This document shows, in pieces, positions 1-5,105 of a stretch of 6,009 bases of DNA. Every line of letters begins with the position of its first letter. The first letter of the stretch is position 1. The stretch lies in NCBI GenBank assembly GCA_019413245.1, contig DXNX01000064.1, forward strand, positions 1 to 6,009. Direction: 5' to 3'. Position numbers and translations under genes: made by a program. Source of the DNA: Oscillospiraceae bacterium (GTDB lineage Bacteria; Bacillota; Clostridia; Oscillospirales; Ruminococcaceae). Under the pieces are notes generated by a model. The model was not told the DNA's origin. It did no database searches and saw only the letters and a program-made list of their open reading frames with translations.

Positions 1-164
1 GGAACATCGTTGGTCAGGGGAGCGGGGGTGGGAGTGGGAGTCTGCTCGGTCGTGGAGGTGGAGGACGAGGTTTCCTCCGCCAGGGCCGGGGCCGTTACAG
101 GTCCGACAAAGAGGGCGGCGGCCAGCAGCAGGCTTGCCGTCAGTTTCAGTACAGATCGCTTCAC
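1..164 (-). CDS. Secreted protein, N-terminal fragment with signal peptide (runs off left edge)
   Basis: Reading leftward from a GTG at 164-162, the frame stays open to the window edge for 54 full codons. The start is set by a perfect AGGAGG at 175-180, ten bases upstream. The protein opens MKRS, then a hydrophobic run of about residues 5-22 rich in Leu and Ala, then a likely signal peptidase I site after PALA (about residue 29). After that comes a Ser/Thr/Glu stretch and a TPTPTPAP linker, typical of an extracytoplasmic spacer. There is no cysteine at the cleavage point, so it is not an obvious lipoprotein. It starts 24 bases after the ABC ATPase stop, so the two are probably co-transcribed. 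In related gut clostridia an exporter ATPase like this can be followed by a secreted or S-layer-like protein and then a permease; that is recall, not something visible here. The function cannot be told from this fragment. Confidence 0.8.
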   Translation of the reverse strand, partial: MKRSVLKLTASLLLAAALFVGPVTAPALAEETSSSTSTTEQTPTPTPAPLTNDV

Positions 165-174
165 GGGAATGGTT

Positions 175-180
175 CCTCCT
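175..180 (-). promoter_or_regulatory. Ribosome binding site deciding a GTG start
   Basis: On the minus strand this reads AGGAGG, ten bases before the GTG at 164-162. It supports a GTG start for the secreted protein, for which no ATG stands at this position. Confidence 0.8.
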
Positions 181-188
181 CTGATGAT

Positions 189-965
189 TTATGATTCCTT
201 GGCCGCAGCGCCGCCGATCTCCAGATTGTCCCGGATGGAGGCGAACAGTTCGTCGCGGTGTTGTTGCTTCACATCGTCCGGCTGGCGGACGTTGCTCTGG
301 ACCTTGCCGTCCAGAATGGTGATGATGCGGTCCGCACAGGCCGCCAGGGACGGCTCATGGGTGACCATGACAAAGGTGATCTGCTCCTGCTTGGAGAGTT
401 CCAGCATCCGGTACAGCACCTGCTTGGAGGTGGTGGAGTCCAGGTTGCCGGTGGGTTCGTCCGCAAAAATGACCTTGGGCCGGCCCACAAAGGCGCGGGC
501 GATGCCCACGCGCTGCTGCTGGCCGCCGCTCATCTCGGTGGGCAGATGGTTCGCACGCCCGCCCAGGCCCATCGTCTTGAGCTCCTTGCGGGCCATGGCC
601 AGCCGCTGTTTGGGCGGAATGCCCTTGAACATCAGGGGCATGGCCACGTTCTCGGCTGCCGTCATGCTGGGCAGCAGGTTGTAGCTCTGAAAAATGAACC
701 CCAGGTGGGCCTGCCGGAACTTGGCCAGCTCGTCCTCGGTCATGGCACTGATCTCGTGCTTGCCGATGAACACCTTGCCTTTTGTGGGTTTCTCCAGCCC
801 CGCCAGCTGGTTCAGCAGGGTGGATTTGCCGCTGCCGGACTGGCCGACGATGCAGCAGAATTCCCCTTTTTCAATGCTGATGTCCACGTCGTTGAGCGCG
901 ATGACCCGCTCTTTGCCGACGGCGTAGACCTTGCGCAGTTTTTCGGTGTGGATGATTGCCGCCAC
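189..965 (-). CDS. ABC transporter ATP-binding protein, MacB/LolD (COG1136) type
   Basis: This 258-residue cytoplasmic ATPase would power a membrane permease of the MacB/FtsX kind. All nucleotide-binding motifs are present: Walker A GQSGSGKST at 41-49, Q-loop FQSYNLLP around Q93, signature MSGGQQQRV at 145-153, Walker B VIFADEP at 165-171, D-loop NLDS at 174-177 and switch His203. The DEPTGNLDS stretch is typical of the LolD/MacB exporter family. The start chosen is GTG at 965, because AAAGGAGG (973-980) lies seven bases upstream. An ATG at 1007 would add 14 residues and put the ribosome site inside the gene. After the family core (ending near residue 222) there is a polar tail of about 35 residues. 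The secreted-protein gene follows after 24 bases. No permease is in view; it is expected beyond the left edge. The transported substrate cannot be inferred. Confidence 0.94.
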   Translation of the reverse strand: MAAIIHTEKLRKVYAVGKERVIALNDVDISIEKGEFCCIVGQSGSGKSTLLNQLAGLEKPTKGKVFIGKHEISAMTEDELAKFRQAHLGFIFQSYNLLPSMTAAENVAMPLMFKGIPPKQRLAMARKELKTMGLGGRANHLPTEMSGGQQQRVGIARAFVGRPKVIFADEPTGNLDSTTSKQVLYRMLELSKQEQITFVMVTHEPSLAACADRIITILDGKVQSNVRQPDDVKQQHRDELFASIRDNLEIGGAAAKES

Positions 966-972
966 GAAGGCG

Positions 973-980
973 CCTCCTTT
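973..980 (-). promoter_or_regulatory. Ribosome binding site deciding the GTG start of the ABC ATPase
   Basis: Minus-strand AAAGGAGG sits seven bases before the GTG at 965-963, an ideal spacing. It rules against the longer ATG-started reading from 1007. Confidence 0.8.
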
Positions 981-985
981 CGGGC

Positions 986-1005
986 AAAAGAGCCGCCGCA
1001 GCGGC
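986..1005 (-). terminator. Possible weak terminator or leader attenuator
   Basis: On the minus strand GCCGC-TGCG-GCGGC (1005-992) forms an all-GC five-pair hairpin followed directly by TCTTTT (991-986). It lies between the predicted ABC promoter and its ribosome site, so it could weakly stop readthrough from the methyltransferase gene or attenuate the ABC transcript. The stem is short and the U tract is interrupted, so this is tentative. Confidence 0.3.
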
Positions 1006-1030
1006 AATTGTCGAAAACAGATATACCTTC

Positions 1031-1059
1031 ATCATACCATAGCCGGCGCCGGGTGAGAA
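1031..1059 (-). promoter_or_regulatory. Predicted sigma-A promoter of the ABC exporter operon
   Basis: The minus strand carries TTCTCA (1059-1054) as a -35-like hexamer, exactly 17 bases, then TATGAT (1036-1031). TGG stands before the -10, giving an extended -10 (TGnTATGAT). Transcription would begin near 1024, leaving a leader of about 58 bases. The spacer contains the perfect palindrome CCGGCGCCGG (1043-1052). The call rests on hexamer match and spacing only. Confidence 0.5.
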
Positions 1060-1090
1060 CCCCCTTTTCGGGCAGAAAGATGTAAAAATT

Positions 1091-1801
1091 TCACAGGGAC
1101 CCCGCTGTTTTTGTGCGGGATGCTCCATACAGGGCGGCGCCGTTCTCAATGAGCACATCGGGCAGGAACTCCAGCCCCGGCCGCCCGCCCTTGCGGGCCT
1201 GCAAAAGAAACAGCCAGGGACGGTCGCCGCCCTTGTTTTTCACCAGAGCCAGCCGCTTGGGCTCCAGTCCGGCCGCCGACAGCACGGCGCAGACTTCGGC
1301 CAGGCGCTCGGGCCGCTGGCACAACGCCAGGCGTCCCCCGTGGCGCAGCGCCCGGGCGGCACAGTCGGCCAGGTCGGCCAGGGTGCAGGTGTCGTCATGC
1401 CGGGCTGCGGCCCGGCGGGCGGCGGGACTCTGGGGGCCGCCGTGAAAGTAGGGCGGATTGCAGGCCACCAGGTCGAACTGCCCCCGCTCCGGACCCGGCA
1501 AACAGAACTGCCGCAGGTCGGCGCAGACCGGGGTGATGTGGGCGGCGTCGGGGCCGTTTTCCGCCACGGCCGCCCCGCACAGGGCCGAGGCGGCCGGGTC
1601 CAGCTCCAAAGCGGTACAGGGGCCCCGGTGGCCCATATCGTGCCAGCACAGCGCCACGATGCCGCAGCCGCTGCACAGGTCCAGGGCCCGCTCGTCCCTG
1701 CGGGGCGGAGCAAACCGGGCCAGCAGCAGGGCGTCGGTGCCGAAAGCCGCCCCGGGGGCTGTGAGCACCCGGGTGCCGTTGTCCAGAATCTCGGTACCCA
1801 T
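1091..1801 (-). CDS. trmN6: tRNA1(Val) adenine-37 N6-methyltransferase-like protein (COG4123)
   Basis: This 236-residue cytoplasmic enzyme is a class I S-adenosylmethionine-dependent methyltransferase. It has the glycine-rich SAM site DLCSGCGIV at 41-49, an acidic pair closing the second strand (ELD, 66-68), an aspartate (D95) in the third motif, and the catalytic NPPY at 115-118 that marks amino-group (N6-adenine, N4-cytosine or glutamine) methyltransferases. The N-terminus (GTRVLTAPGAAFGTDALLLARF) matches the TrmN6/YfiC/YabB pattern, where an F-x-x-D-A-x-LL segment precedes the SAM site. The expected reaction is methylation of A37 in tRNA-Val, as known for E. coli YfiC; the exact target in Firmicutes is inferred. 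The start is ATG at 1801 with AAGGAG about eleven bases upstream. It is probably monocistronic: it has its own promoter, and the ABC operon downstream has another. The nearest alternatives, PrmC and RsmC, fit less well in length and N-terminus. Confidence 0.88.
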   Translation of the reverse strand: MGTEILDNGTRVLTAPGAAFGTDALLLARFAPPRRDERALDLCSGCGIVALCWHDMGHRGPCTALELDPAASALCGAAVAENGPDAAHITPVCADLRQFCLPGPERGQFDLVACNPPYFHGGPQSPAARRAAARHDDTCTLADLADCAARALRHGGRLALCQRPERLAEVCAVLSAAGLEPKRLALVKNKGGDRPWLFLLQARKGGRPGLEFLPDVLIENGAALYGASRTKTAGSL

Positions 1802-1861
1802 ATGTAAAAGTTCTCCTTTTTTGGCAGGCGTCCGCGATGGAGCGCCGGATTTCTGCCCAAT

Positions 1862-1890
1862 ATTATACCATAAAGGACCGCCTGCCGAAA
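1862..1890 (-). promoter_or_regulatory. Predicted promoter of the tRNA methyltransferase gene (extended -10)
   Basis: The minus strand has a perfect TATAAT (1867-1862) preceded by TGG, forming the extended -10 TGnTATAAT. At 17 bases upstream stands only TTTCGG (1890-1885), a poor -35, which fits an extended -10 promoter. The predicted transcript starts near 1855, about 54 bases before the ATG. Confidence 0.6.
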
Positions 1891-1904
1891 GAACGGCGGG
1901 GTAT

Positions 1905-1933
1905 TTGCCTTTGTGCGTGAAAACGTGTACAAT
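1905..1933 (+). promoter_or_regulatory. Predicted sigma-A promoter of the metallopeptidase gene
   Basis: TTGCCT (1905-1910), 17 bases, TACAAT (1928-1933): a good -35/-10 pair with ideal spacing. Transcription would start near 1940, about 32 bases before the ATG at 1972. It is back to back with the methyltransferase promoter; the two -35 regions are about 14 bases apart. Confidence 0.6.
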
Positions 1934-1971
1934 AGGCGGAGAAGAAAACGGTCGAAAGGGGGGACAGGCCC

Positions 1972-2553
1972 ATGGCCCGGGAAAAGACCGCCCTGCGCAG
2001 CGCCGGCGGAGTGGAATACACCCTGACCCGGCGGCGGGTGCGCAACATCAACCTGCGGGTGCGGGCGGACGGCAGCGTGGCGGCTTCAGCCGCGGCGTGG
2101 GTACCGGCTTCGGCGGTGGATGCCTTTGTGGCTTCCCGGGCTGACTGGGTCCGGCAGGCCCGGCAGCGGGCCGCGGTGCGCAGCCGGGCGGAGGAAGAAA
2201 CGCCCCTGCCCTCCAAGGCCGAGGCCCTGGCCCGGATGCAGGCCTGGTGCGATGCCTACTATCCGGTGTTTGCCGCCACCTGCCCCGGCGGCCGGATGCC
2301 CCGGGTGACCGTGCGGGACATGCACACCCGGTGGGGGTCCTGCAGCCTGCGCACCGGCACCCTGGCATTCTCCTTGCGGCTGTGCACCATGCCGGACGCC
2401 GCCCAGGAATATGTGGTGGTGCATGAGTTCTGCCACTTTGCCCATCCCGACCACAGCCCGGCGTTCTGGGCTGCGGTGGGCCGGGTCTTACCCGATTACA
2501 AAGCCCGCCGCGCGCTGCTGCGCACCCCTGTGCCCGGCCGCGGCATAGAATGA
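1972..2553 (+). CDS. YgjP/SprT-type zinc metallopeptidase (DUF45, COG1451; M48-like)
   Basis: This 193-residue soluble protein has the full signature of the YgjP-like metallopeptidase domain. Near the N-terminus is the conserved VRNINLRVRADGSVAASA-type strand (23-40). RWGSCS (120-125) lies just before the catalytic segment, followed by the zinc-binding HEFCH (HExxH, 151-155) with catalytic Glu152. A third ligand is probably His161 in HPDHSPAFW, followed by the family ending LPDYKARR (173-180). There is no signal peptide or membrane segment, so it is cytoplasmic. Its substrate is unknown; family members are annotated as predicted metal-dependent hydrolases. The start is ATG at 1972 with AAAGGGGGG (1955-1963) eight bases upstream, a G-rich variant of the usual site. 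It is first in the plus-strand block; the flippase starts 43 bases later. Confidence 0.92.
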   Translation: MAREKTALRSAGGVEYTLTRRRVRNINLRVRADGSVAASAAAWVPASAVDAFVASRADWVRQARQRAAVRSRAEEETPLPSKAEALARMQAWCDAYYPVFAATCPGGRMPRVTVRDMHTRWGSCSLRTGTLAFSLRLCTMPDAAQEYVVVHEFCHFAHPDHSPAFWAAVGRVLPDYKARRALLRTPVPGRGIE

Positions 2554-2578
2554 CCCAACCTTTATTATCAAATATAAA
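2550..2578 (+). promoter_or_regulatory. Weak candidate promoter in front of the flippase
   Basis: ATGACC (2550-2555), 17 bases, TATAAA (2573-2578) lies in a short AT-rich patch after the metallopeptidase stop. The predicted start near 2585 would fall inside the ribosome site, which weakens the call. TATTAT at 2563-2568 is an alternative -10 but has no -35. The flippase may simply be read from the promoter at 1905. Confidence 0.25.
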
Positions 2579-2583
2579 AGCAG

Positions 2584-2588
2584 GGAGG
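2584..2588 (+). promoter_or_regulatory. Ribosome binding site deciding a TTG start
   Basis: GGAGG eight bases before TTG at 2597-2599 supports TTG as the flippase start. The first in-frame ATG (2621) would be 33 bases downstream of this site, too far, and would trim the N-terminus. Confidence 0.75.
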
Positions 2589-2596
2589 CCCGCCCT

Positions 2597-4039
2597 TTGT
2601 CTGACAACAAGAAATATTCCATGCTGGTCAGCAACACACTGCTGTTTGCCATCTCCAACTTCAGCTCCAAACTGGTCAGTCTGTTCATTCAGCCCTATCT
2701 GACCTACGCTCTGGAAAGCCCCGATGTCATGGGCGTCATCAAGCTCATGCAGAGCGTGACCAATCTGCTCATCCCGGTGGTCAGCCTGGGCGTGAGTTAT
2801 GCGGTCATCCGCTTTGGCCTGGACAAGACAAAAGACAAATCCAGCGTCTTCATGAACGGCCTGGCCACCATTCTGGCCGGGTTCGCCCTGATGGTGCTGT
2901 TCTGGCCGCTGGTGCGGATGATCCCCAACGCGGCGCCTTATCTGGTGCTGTTGTATATGTGCGTGCTGGCCAGCTGCCTGCGCACCCTGTGCACCCAGTT
3001 CATCCGCTCCCGCATGTGCAACCGGCTGGTGGCTGTCGATGGCGTGCTGACTACCCTGACCCTGTTGGGCTTCTATTTCCTGTTCCTCAGCGTGTTCAAC
3101 ATGGGGGCCACCGGCTATCTGCTGGCGCTGTTCTGCTCGGATATGTGCTCGGCCATCTTTGTGTTCCTGGCCGGGGGATGCCGCCATTACTTCAATCTGC
3201 ACAAGTTCAGCGCCTCGCTCTGGAAAGAGATGCTGCGCTACTGCGTGCCCATGATCCCGGCGTCCATCAGCTTCTGGATCATCAACGCCTCCGACCAGTT
3301 CTATGTGCAGGCTATGTGCGAAGGCTACGAGGGTCGCAGCAGCGAAGCATGGGTCGGCCTGCTCAGTACCGGGTATTATCTGCCCCAGATCATCACCTTT
3401 GTGGGACAGTTCTTCTATGAGGCCTGGCAGCTCTCCGCCGTGACGGTGGAGGAGGACCGGGAAGCCTTTTTCAGCAAGGTGTTCCGTGTGTATGCCAGCG
3501 TGCTGTTCTGCTGCGCGGCGGGCATCATCTGGCTGTGCCAGCCCATGATGCACCTGTTCCGGGCCGACTATTACGATGCCTGGCAGTTCGTGCCCTTCCT
3601 GGTGCTGGCGTCCATGTGCACCTGCCTGAACAACTTCCTGAACAGCGTGTATGTTGTGTACAAAAAGTCTTCCGGCTCTTTGTATACCATGCTGGCCGGC
3701 GCTCTGCTGAATCTGGTGCTGAACTATGTGTTCATCCTGTGGATGGGGCCGGTGGGGGCCACTTCGGCCAGCTTCCTGTCCCTGCTGCTGGTGTTTTTGC
3801 TGCGCGCCTACTCCACCCGGGGACTGCTGTATATCGATTTCCATCCTAAGTGGATGCTGCTGAACCTGGGCCTGATCCTGGTGGAGATCTGGGTGCTGTT
3901 CTATGTGGAAAACTGGGTGGTGCCGGTGACGCTGCTCACCGCGCTGGTCTGTGCGCTGAACTTCCGGGAAGTGTACAGCATGGCCCAGAAGCTGCTGGGC
4001 ATGGTAGCCGGGCGGCTGCACCGCAAGAAGAAGGCATAA
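2597..4039 (+). CDS. Wzx-type polysaccharide/lipid-linked oligosaccharide flippase (MOP superfamily)
   Basis: This 480-residue integral membrane protein shows about 12-14 hydrophobic segments: near 10-33, 45-71, 84-108, 113-134, 145-168, 171-193, 213-230, 252-274, 298-318, 328-350, 362-382, 387-404, 418-436 and 438-455. The N-terminus (SNTLLFAISNFSSKLVSLFIQPYL) is the classic opening of Wzx/RfbX flippases. The late GPVGATSASFLSLLLVFLLRAY matches the conserved helix of the C-terminal flippase domain. The protein ends in a basic tail (RLHRKKKA). Family members move undecaprenyl-linked sugar units across the cytoplasmic membrane for capsule, exopolysaccharide or wall polysaccharide. No glycosyltransferase or polymerase gene lies nearby, so it is an orphan with an unknown substrate. 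Cysteine is unusually frequent (about 15). MurJ is the main alternative, but the sequence reads as the polysaccharide branch. It starts with TTG, and aroD begins 11 bases after its stop. Confidence 0.9.
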   Translation: MSDNKKYSMLVSNTLLFAISNFSSKLVSLFIQPYLTYALESPDVMGVIKLMQSVTNLLIPVVSLGVSYAVIRFGLDKTKDKSSVFMNGLATILAGFALMVLFWPLVRMIPNAAPYLVLLYMCVLASCLRTLCTQFIRSRMCNRLVAVDGVLTTLTLLGFYFLFLSVFNMGATGYLLALFCSDMCSAIFVFLAGGCRHYFNLHKFSASLWKEMLRYCVPMIPASISFWIINASDQFYVQAMCEGYEGRSSEAWVGLLSTGYYLPQIITFVGQFFYEAWQLSAVTVEEDREAFFSKVFRVYASVLFCCAAGIIWLCQPMMHLFRADYYDAWQFVPFLVLASMCTCLNNFLNSVYVVYKKSSGSLYTMLAGALLNLVLNYVFILWMGPVGATSASFLSLLLVFLLRAYSTRGLLYIDFHPKWMLLNLGLILVEIWVLFYVENWVVPVTLLTALVCALNFREVYSMAQKLLGMVAGRLHRKKKA

Positions 4040-4050
4040 AGGAGGAAAAC

Positions 4051-4836
4051 ATGGGGGATGTTGCGGTATGGGGCACGGTGCTGGCGGCACCCTGCCGGGC
4101 CACGGCGGGCAGCTGCAAGGTCATTGTGCCTTTGACGGCGCCCACGGTGGCGGAACTGGCCGGGCTGGCCATGGCGGCTGCCGGGGCGGCGGACCTGCTG
4201 GAAGTGCGGTTGGATGCACTGGAAACCCTGACGCCCCGGACAGCGGCCCAGGCCCTGGCGGCGGTGCGCCGGGCGGCGCCGAAGCGGGCCATCCTGGCTA
4301 CCGTGCGCACCGCCCGGGAGGGCGGCCCGGCGGACCTGACGGCGGAAGCGTACGCGGCGCTGCTGCGCGGGCTGTGTGACGAGGCCCCCGGCGGTTTTGA
4401 CCTGCTGGATGTGGAATTTTCGGTAGGGAAGCACCTTCGGGAAGCGCTGCTGGATGCGGCCCATCAGGCGGGGGCGGCGGTGGTGTTCAGCTGCCACGAC
4501 TTTGCCAGGACACCGGAGACTGAGGCCATGGCCGACCTGCTGGTGTCCATGGCGGATGCCGGGGCGGATGTGGCCAAGCTGGCCGTGATGCCCCAATGCC
4601 CGGCGGATGCGGCCCGCTTGCTGGAAGCCACCGCCCGGGCGGCGGCCCTGCGGCCGGAAACGCCCCTCATCACCATGGCCATGGGCGCGGCGGGGGCCGT
4701 GACCCGGCTGTGCGGCGGGGCGTTCGGTGTGTGCGCCAGCTTCGGCGCCATGGGCGGCGCGGCCAGCGCCCCCGGCCAGCCCGACGCCCGGGACCTGCGG
4801 GCGGCTGTGGAGGCTGTGGGGAAGGCGATGCGGTAA
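4051..4836 (+). CDS. aroD: Type I 3-dehydroquinate dehydratase
   Basis: This 261-residue cytoplasmic enzyme dehydrates 3-dehydroquinate to 3-dehydroshikimate, step three of the shikimate pathway to aromatic amino acids, through a Schiff-base lysine. All expected active-site elements are visible: EVRLD (Glu51, Arg53), TVRTAREGG (Arg86, Glu90), catalytic His149 in SCHDF, Schiff-base Lys176 in DVAKLAVMP, Arg219 in AVTRLCGG, and the substrate-loop SAPGQ with Gln243. The size fits the roughly 250-residue type I family. The start is ATG at 4051 with GGAGG (4041-4045) five bases upstream; the frame stays open further left but only through flippase sequence. About a quarter of residues are Ala (68 by my count), reflecting very GC-rich codons. 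It is 11 bases behind the flippase and so very likely co-transcribed. No other shikimate gene is in the window. Confidence 0.97.
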   Translation: MGDVAVWGTVLAAPCRATAGSCKVIVPLTAPTVAELAGLAMAAAGAADLLEVRLDALETLTPRTAAQALAAVRRAAPKRAILATVRTAREGGPADLTAEAYAALLRGLCDEAPGGFDLLDVEFSVGKHLREALLDAAHQAGAAVVFSCHDFARTPETEAMADLLVSMADAGADVAKLAVMPQCPADAARLLEATARAAALRPETPLITMAMGAAGAVTRLCGGAFGVCASFGAMGGAASAPGQPDARDLRAAVEAVGKAMR

Positions 4837-4840
4837 AACG

Positions 4841-4980
4841 GCTCCCCTGTGTAAGGGGAGCTGGCGCCGGTAGGCGACTGAGGGGTTGTGGACTTTCCGT
4901 TGTTGCCCGTGAACGGGTGGTGAGGCAGGCTTCACAACCCCTCCGCCGCTGCGCGGCACCTCCCCTTACACAGGGGAGGC
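4841..4980. repeat. Large imperfect palindromic intergenic repeat (two arms around a hairpin loop)
   Basis: The left arm (4841-4890) and right arm (4933-4980) are near-perfect inverted copies. The ends match best: CACAACCCCTC and CTCCCCTTACACAGGGGAG occur in both arms when one is reverse-complemented. Between them is a 42-base centre with its own CCCG-TGAA-CGGG hairpin (4906-4917). Each arm also folds by itself: CTCCCC/GGGGAG hairpins at 4842-4860 and 4960-4978, and a second GC-rich hairpin at 4865-4876 and 4945-4957. It lies in the aroD 3' untranslated region and has no convincing reading frame. Repeats of this look occur between genes of gut Oscillospiraceae; I recall this as a common motif but cannot confirm copy number here. 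Confidence 0.8.
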
Positions 4981-4989
4981 TATGGGAGA

Positions 4990-5036
4990 GCAGCGGCTGC
5001 GCGGCAGTGCCCCTTGCACAGGGGGGCTCCATAGCC
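4990..5036. repeat. Degenerate third unit of the palindromic repeat
   Basis: This is a diverged direct copy of the right arm: CTGCGCGGCA, then GCCCCTTGCACAGGGGGGC in place of CTCCCCTTACACAGGGGAG. It is enclosed by an inverted pair, GGCTATGGGAG (4978-4988) and CTCCATAGCC (5027-5036), so the unit can form its own hairpin. Its changes relative to the arm suggest an older or decaying copy. Confidence 0.65.
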
Positions 5037-5055
5037 GCAGATAACGAAATGACCG

Positions 5056-5101
5056 AAAAACAAAAGCAGACAGCCTTTTTCAGACTGTCTGCTTGTTTTT
5101 T
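5056..5101. terminator. Strong bidirectional intrinsic terminator between convergent genes
   Basis: AAGCAGACAG (5064-5073) and CTGTCTGCTT (5085-5094) form a perfect ten-pair stem around an 11-base loop. On the plus strand it is followed by GTTTTTT (5095-5101), ending the flippase-aroD transcript. On the minus strand the stem is followed by TTGTTTTT (5063-5056), ending the L,D-transpeptidase transcript, whose stop codon is only 11 bases from the stem. It fits convergent genes sharing one terminator. Confidence 0.92.
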
Positions 5102-5105
5102 GTAT

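Noticed and set aside
966..1007. ATG start 14 codons upstream for the ABC ATPase
   Set aside because: The added residues include the ribosome site itself (AAAGGAGG, 973-980), and the family normally begins close to the IIHTEKLRKVY segment.
1062..1072. Terminator after the tRNA methyltransferase gene (CCC / GGG around a short loop)
   Set aside because: Only three base pairs and no proper T tract follow on the minus strand; too weak to call.
258..1085. 275-codon plus-strand frame opposite the ABC ATPase
   Set aside because: The ABC ATPase has every expected motif in the opposite frame; the antisense frame shows none and runs through the ABC promoter.
1091..1801. PrmC or a restriction-type DNA methyltransferase
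   Set aside because: The NPPY motif alone would allow it, but the length, N-terminal pattern and absence of a target-recognition domain or restriction partner favour the TrmN6 group.
3850..4050. Longer aroD reading starting inside the flippase
   Set aside because: The extra 67 residues are flippase sequence in a shifted frame. The ATG at 4051 has its own GGAGG and gives the usual family length.
2048..4090. 680-codon open frame on the minus strand opposite the metallopeptidase and flippase
   Set aside because: It lies antisense to two genes with clear family motifs, is rich in His/Gln/Pro/Gly as expected from the complement of GC-biased codons, and has no recognisable domain.
4841..5036. CRISPR array
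   Set aside because: The three units are inverted or degenerate, not evenly spaced direct repeats with unique spacers, and there are no cas genes.
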